Translations under genes and position numbers: made by a program
In this document: positions 60,750 through 64,000 of the stretch, in pieces
How positions within the stretch are numbered: the first letter of the stretch is position 1
How the letters are laid out: every line of letters begins with the position of its first letter
The notes under the pieces: model-generated
Database searches by the model: none
The model's input: only the letters and a program-made list of their open reading frames with translations
Told to the model about the DNA's origin: nothing
NCBI RefSeq assembly: GCF_000426865.1
Contig: NZ_AUGE01000002.1
Span: 372,001-436,000 of the forward strand
DNA: 64,000 nucleotides
Reading direction: 5' to 3'
Origin: Citrifermentans bremense R1
Lineage (GTDB): Bacteria; Desulfobacterota; Desulfuromonadia; Geobacterales; Geobacteraceae

Positions 60750-62591
60750 CTAGTACAACCCATGCAGCGGCCCACCTGGGGCGGCCAACTGGTCCAGCTT
60801 CCGCTCCACCGCCGGATCCTCTACGAGCGGCGGCGCGTGGTGCGGCTTGACCCTGGCGTCTATCACCAGAGGCCCCGTGCACCCCCACTGCTTGCAGACC
60901 ATGCCGGCCCCGACACCGTAGATGTCGGCGGCGGGGTCGGAACGGGTGAAGGTGACCCAGAGGAAGTTGTCCAGGTGCTTTGCGGCGAACCTGCTGTCGT
61001 CGCAGACGACGATCAGCGGGAAGCTCTCCAGCCCATCCACTGCCTCAAGCGCAGCGCAAAGCGCCTCCATCTGCGGGTCCGCCTCCCCCTTCGGGATCGT
61101 GCAGGCAGGCCCCCGGACCGCGATGACGCCGGGAAGACAAATACAGGGATCATCGAAGCCGTCGGCGAGCCTCAACGAGGACGGGAGCTCGCCCCCGAGG
61201 GTGCGGCGCTTTTCGCCGACGGCGGCGAAAACCACCTTCGAGCCGCTGTTCAGCCCAGAGCCGGAATAATCGAGCGTGTCGATGGTGGTAGCGGTCTGGA
61301 AATGCAGATCCCGCTTCAGGTCGATCCGTTCCAGCACATGCCGCAGGAAAGCGGGAATGTCGTGGATGTCGAGCTGAGGCGCGTCCTCGTGGGAGGCGAT
61401 CATCAGGTACTTGGCCAGGGAGAGCTGCCCCTGCCCCAGCACCGCGTTCGCGATGGTAAGAAGTTCCTGCGGAGTCCGGCGCTCGCCGTAAGGGACGTAG
61501 CGCTCGCTCCCCAGGGCCAAAAGCAGCGGGTGCACGCCTGCCGCGTCGACCGCGTGTACCGCCTTGACGCCCGGTATCACCGTGGGGATCAAGGGGCCGG
61601 TCAGTTCGTGAATGAAGGCGCCGAAGGAGGTGTCCTCCTGCGGAGGGCGCCCCACCGTGGTGAAGGGCCAGATGGCGCCGTCGCGATGGAGGACCTCCTC
61701 GACCTGGAGCACGGGGAAGTGGTGCGCCAGGCTGTAGTAGCCGAAATGGTCGCCGAAGGGTCCTTCGGGAAGGGTCTTGTTGGGGTCGATGACGCCGGTG
61801 ATGCAGAAGTCGGCCTGCGCTGGGATCGGGAGCTGCCCGGGGCGCTGCACCATCTCGATCCGGTGCCCGGCCAGAAGCCCCGCGAAGGAGAGTTCCGGCA
61901 TTCCCTCGGGCAAGGGCATCACGGCGGCAACGGTCATGGAGGGTGCGCCCCCCACGAAGATGTTCACCCGCAGCGGCTCGCCCCGCTCGATCGCTTCGGC
62001 ATGGTGGAAGCCGATGCCGCGATGGATCTGGTAGTGCACCCCGATCTCGGCGTTTTGTCGGTACTCACCGCCGGAGATCTGCACCCGGTACATGCCGAGG
62101 TTTGAGTGGCGCAGTCCGGGCTCTACCGTGCTTTCCGAGTAGACCTGCGGCAGCGTGATGAACGCTCCGCCGTCGTCCGGCCAGGACTTCAGCTGCGGCA
62201 GTTTATCGATGGTGGTCCGGTTGGCGAGAATGGGGCCATCCCCAACCTCCTTGGGAAGGAGGTGCCATGCGGCGGGGACCGCACCCAATAAGGAAGCGGG
62301 GTCTTTCAGTGCCGATTTAGGATCGATCTTTAGCTGCACCAGGCGTTCAACCGCTTTCAGGGTGTCCCTGAAGATGTACCTGGTCCGCTCCAGGGTTCCG
62401 AACAGGTTCCCGAGCATCGGGAAAGGGCACCCTTTCACCCGGGTAAAGAGAAGCGCCGGGCCACCCGCCTGATACACCCTGCGCTGGATGGACCCGATCT
62501 CCAGGTCCGAAGAGAGCTCCTCGTTTATCCTAACCAGAGCGCCGGTCCGCTCCAGGTCCGCCACGCACGCTGCCAGATTCTTATATCCCAA
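60750..62591 (-). CDS. UbiD-family (menaquinone-type) decarboxylase
   Basis: A 613-residue prenylated-flavin dependent decarboxylase: YRVQISGGEYRQNAEIGVHYQIHRGIGFHHA near 195 and PEGPFGDHFGYYS near 325 correspond to the conserved UbiD core, the latter including the E-x-P-F-G-x-H region. Length and C-terminal WGCTGPLVIDARVKPHH fit the long menaquinone-biosynthesis subgroup. TTG 62591 with GGAGG six bases upstream is preferred; the ATG 55 codons earlier would add a Cys/Arg-rich leader overlapping repeat DNA. The UbiX partner is not in the window. Confidence 0.88.
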   Translation of the reverse strand: MGYKNLAACVADLERTGALVRINEELSSDLEIGSIQRRVYQAGGPALLFTRVKGCPFPMLGNLFGTLERTRYIFRDTLKAVERLVQLKIDPKSALKDPASLLGAVPAAWHLLPKEVGDGPILANRTTIDKLPQLKSWPDDGGAFITLPQVYSESTVEPGLRHSNLGMYRVQISGGEYRQNAEIGVHYQIHRGIGFHHAEAIERGEPLRVNIFVGGAPSMTVAAVMPLPEGMPELSFAGLLAGHRIEMVQRPGQLPIPAQADFCITGVIDPNKTLPEGPFGDHFGYYSLAHHFPVLQVEEVLHRDGAIWPFTTVGRPPQEDTSFGAFIHELTGPLIPTVIPGVKAVHAVDAAGVHPLLLALGSERYVPYGERRTPQELLTIANAVLGQGQLSLAKYLMIASHEDAPQLDIHDIPAFLRHVLERIDLKRDLHFQTATTIDTLDYSGSGLNSGSKVVFAAVGEKRRTLGGELPSSLRLADGFDDPCICLPGVIAVRGPACTIPKGEADPQMEALCAALEAVDGLESFPLIVVCDDSRFAAKHLDNFLWVTFTRSDPAADIYGVGAGMVCKQWGCTGPLVIDARVKPHHAPPLVEDPAVERKLDQLAAPGGPLHGLY

Positions 62592-62868
62592 CCAACGCCT
62601 CCGCGATTTTGCCTGTAAATTAGCCGGTCTATTTTTAAAGCACCCCCGCAACCAAGTCAACACAAAACGCCCCCGGCAGCGGTAGAAGCAAAACCATTGG
62701 CCACAGAGAAAATCTGAGGAATTCTGAGGAGCGGGACCCTTTCTCTTCCCCGCCACAGATCGTCGTACACATTAAAACGAAGACTGTTCTGAAATACCGT
62801 TTTGTGATACCCTGCCAGCCGACTTGAAAGCCAGTCCCGCGGCATCACGAGTTTTTTGGAGAGTCTCC
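62592..62868. other. Divergent intergenic region with a 'ccacagag' repeat copy
   Basis: About 277 bases; contains 'ggccacagagaaaatctgaggaattctgagg' type sequence (62699-62730) related to the block at 45439-45693, and must carry promoters for both flanking genes. None was identified with confidence. Confidence 0.5.
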
Positions 62869-64000
62869 TTGCCACGCCTCACGCTTTTCAAAAAGATCCT
62901 GGTCATCACGCTGCTGCTCTCCCTGCTGCCGCTGTTCGTCTCCTCGGCCATCCTCCTGATGAACCTGCAGTCGATCAGCACCAAGCTCACCGACGAGATC
63001 TCCCGTACGGACGACCGGCAGGCGACCCAGTCGCTGCAGATGAAGGCGCGTGACCTGGCCGAAAACATCCGCGATTTCCTGCACCAGTGCGAAAGCGACC
63101 TGCTCTTTCTTTCGCGCTCCCGCCTGGACCGCTCGACGCTGCTCGACTTCTACCAGACCCGCTTAAGCGAGGTGTGGCAGCGCGGAGGGAGCGCCACCGC
63201 GACCCAGGGAACCCACGAGTTCCGCCCCATCTACCGCTCCATAGCCATCATCGACCGCAACGGCATGGAACAAACGGTGATCCGAAACGGCCAGCTCGTC
63301 CCCAAGGAGCAACTGCGCGACGTGGCGGACCCCGCCAACACCGAGTTCAAGAGCGAGGAGTACTTCCGCCGGGTGCGGGCGCTAAAGCCCGGCGAGATCT
63401 ACGTCTCGCACCTCACCGGTTTTCACGTCTCCAAGCAGGAGCAACTGGCCGGGGCCAAGGACCCGGAAAGCGCCTACGACGGCAAGAGCTACCAGGGGGG
63501 CATCCGGTTCGGCTCGCCCCTCTACGACTCCAAAGGGAAGTTCTCCGGGATGGTGCTGCTGACCTTGGATCATCAGCACCTCATGGAGTTCACCCAGCAC
63601 ATCGACCCCGGCAAGGGTTTCGCCACCCTATTCCCCTCCTACCAAAGCGGCAACTACGCCTTTCTCTTCGACGACGAAGGGTGGATCATCACCCATCCCA
63701 AATTCTGGGATCTCCGTGGGGTGGACCAAACGGGCAGGCTTGTCCCGCCTTACACGGCGCATTCGAAAAAGGAGGACGTCGACAGCGGCCGCATCCCCTT
63801 CAACCTGGACCACGCCGGTTTCATCCACAAAAGCTACCCCACCGTCTCCGCCGCCGTCCGCAACCGCCAGGAAGGATTCGTCGACATCACCAACGTGGGG
63901 GGCGCCAAGAAGATCATGGCCTACGCCCCCATCTTCTACGACACCGGGGACTACGCCAGGCACGGCGTCTTCGGCGGGGTAACCATCGGCTTCCAGGTGG
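62869..64000 (+). CDS. Membrane sensor protein with large extracytoplasmic domain, partial
   Basis: 377 codons visible, open to the window edge. TTG 62869 with GGAGAG five bases upstream begins LPRLTLFKKILVITLLLSLLPLFVSS, a membrane anchor. A helical stretch (SLQMKARDLAENIRDFLHQCESDL) leads into a probable double-Cache sensor domain with FRPIYRSIAIIDRNGMEQTV, GIRFGSPLYDSKGKFSGMVLLTLD and YAFLFDDEGWIITHP. The output domain (HAMP then kinase, phosphatase or chemotaxis module) lies outside the window, so the class cannot be stated. Confidence 0.75.
   Translation, partial: MPRLTLFKKILVITLLLSLLPLFVSSAILLMNLQSISTKLTDEISRTDDRQATQSLQMKARDLAENIRDFLHQCESDLLFLSRSRLDRSTLLDFYQTRLSEVWQRGGSATATQGTHEFRPIYRSIAIIDRNGMEQTVIRNGQLVPKEQLRDVADPANTEFKSEEYFRRVRALKPGEIYVSHLTGFHVSKQEQLAGAKDPESAYDGKSYQGGIRFGSPLYDSKGKFSGMVLLTLDHQHLMEFTQHIDPGKGFATLFPSYQSGNYAFLFDDEGWIITHPKFWDLRGVDQTGRLVPPYTAHSKKEDVDSGRIPFNLDHAGFIHKSYPTVSAAVRNRQEGFVDITNVGGAKKIMAYAPIFYDTGDYARHGVFGGVTIGFQV

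Overview
The window reads as chromosome of a Geobacter-type member of the Desulfuromonadia (Geobacter/Citrifermentans/Geomonas group). The support is a pilB-pilT-pilC-pilS type IV pilus cluster, a BamB/BamC-type tungsten enzyme pair typical of Geobacter aromatic metabolism, high G+C, and dispersed 'cacggaggacacagagg'-type intergenic repeats. No rRNA, tRNA, IS element, prophage or CRISPR array was seen. The window begins inside pilS and ends inside a membrane sensor gene.

Layout. 1-4869 (minus): pilB, pilT, pilC, pilS. 4925-12834 (minus): aroE, a polytopic DUF2723-like protein, a flippase-like protein, ribF, tatC and rnr. 13059-16557 (plus): a soluble lytic transglycosylase and a short Hsp70. 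16617-18228 (minus): an HExxH lipoprotein and a Kua/CarF-like lipid desaturase. 18398-27948 (minus): a ten-gene molybdenum/tungsten operon, bamB-like, bamC-like, a redox protein, a methyltransferase, a C-GCAxxG-C-C protein, radical SAM TrsS, a CoA ligase, modA, modB and modC. Its leader (28040-28743) carries two nearly identical molybdenum/tungsten-cofactor riboswitches, each with its own intrinsic terminator, followed by the broken 5' end of a second bamB. 29123-32051: two convergent groups with two paralogous stand-alone TiaS-like domains, a molybdenum-storage-protein (MosA/MosB) homologue and two tiny proteins. 32511-37043 (plus): a MarR-controlled tripartite efflux operon. 37196-45438 (minus): small proteins, then pdxJ, glmM, cdaR, cdaA, folP, ftsH and tilS, which includes the conserved c-di-AMP/GlmM block. 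45694-51834 (minus): a hypothetical gene, an oligopeptide-type ABC transporter without its ATPases, and a TPR lipoprotein. 52051-57982 (plus): a kinase fusion, a small membrane protein, a sodium-symporter/GAF/SpoIIE phosphatase fusion, a STAS antagonist and an anti-sigma kinase, which together look like a partner-switching pathway. 57998-62591 (minus): lgt, a DUF4124-like protein, a HIT protein, a TlyA-type methyltransferase and a UbiD decarboxylase. 62869-end (plus): a partial membrane sensor.

The most remarkable region is 18228-32051. Cofactor-sensing RNA, oxyanion import, a likely metal-storage protein, a tungsten-enzyme pair, a radical SAM/CoA ligase/methyltransferase maturation-like set and two TiaS-like proteins sit side by side. 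This suggests one integrated system for supplying and maturing a Mo/W enzyme, parts of which appear functionally undescribed. Family assignments come from recognition of motifs and remembered family sequences; no database search was possible.
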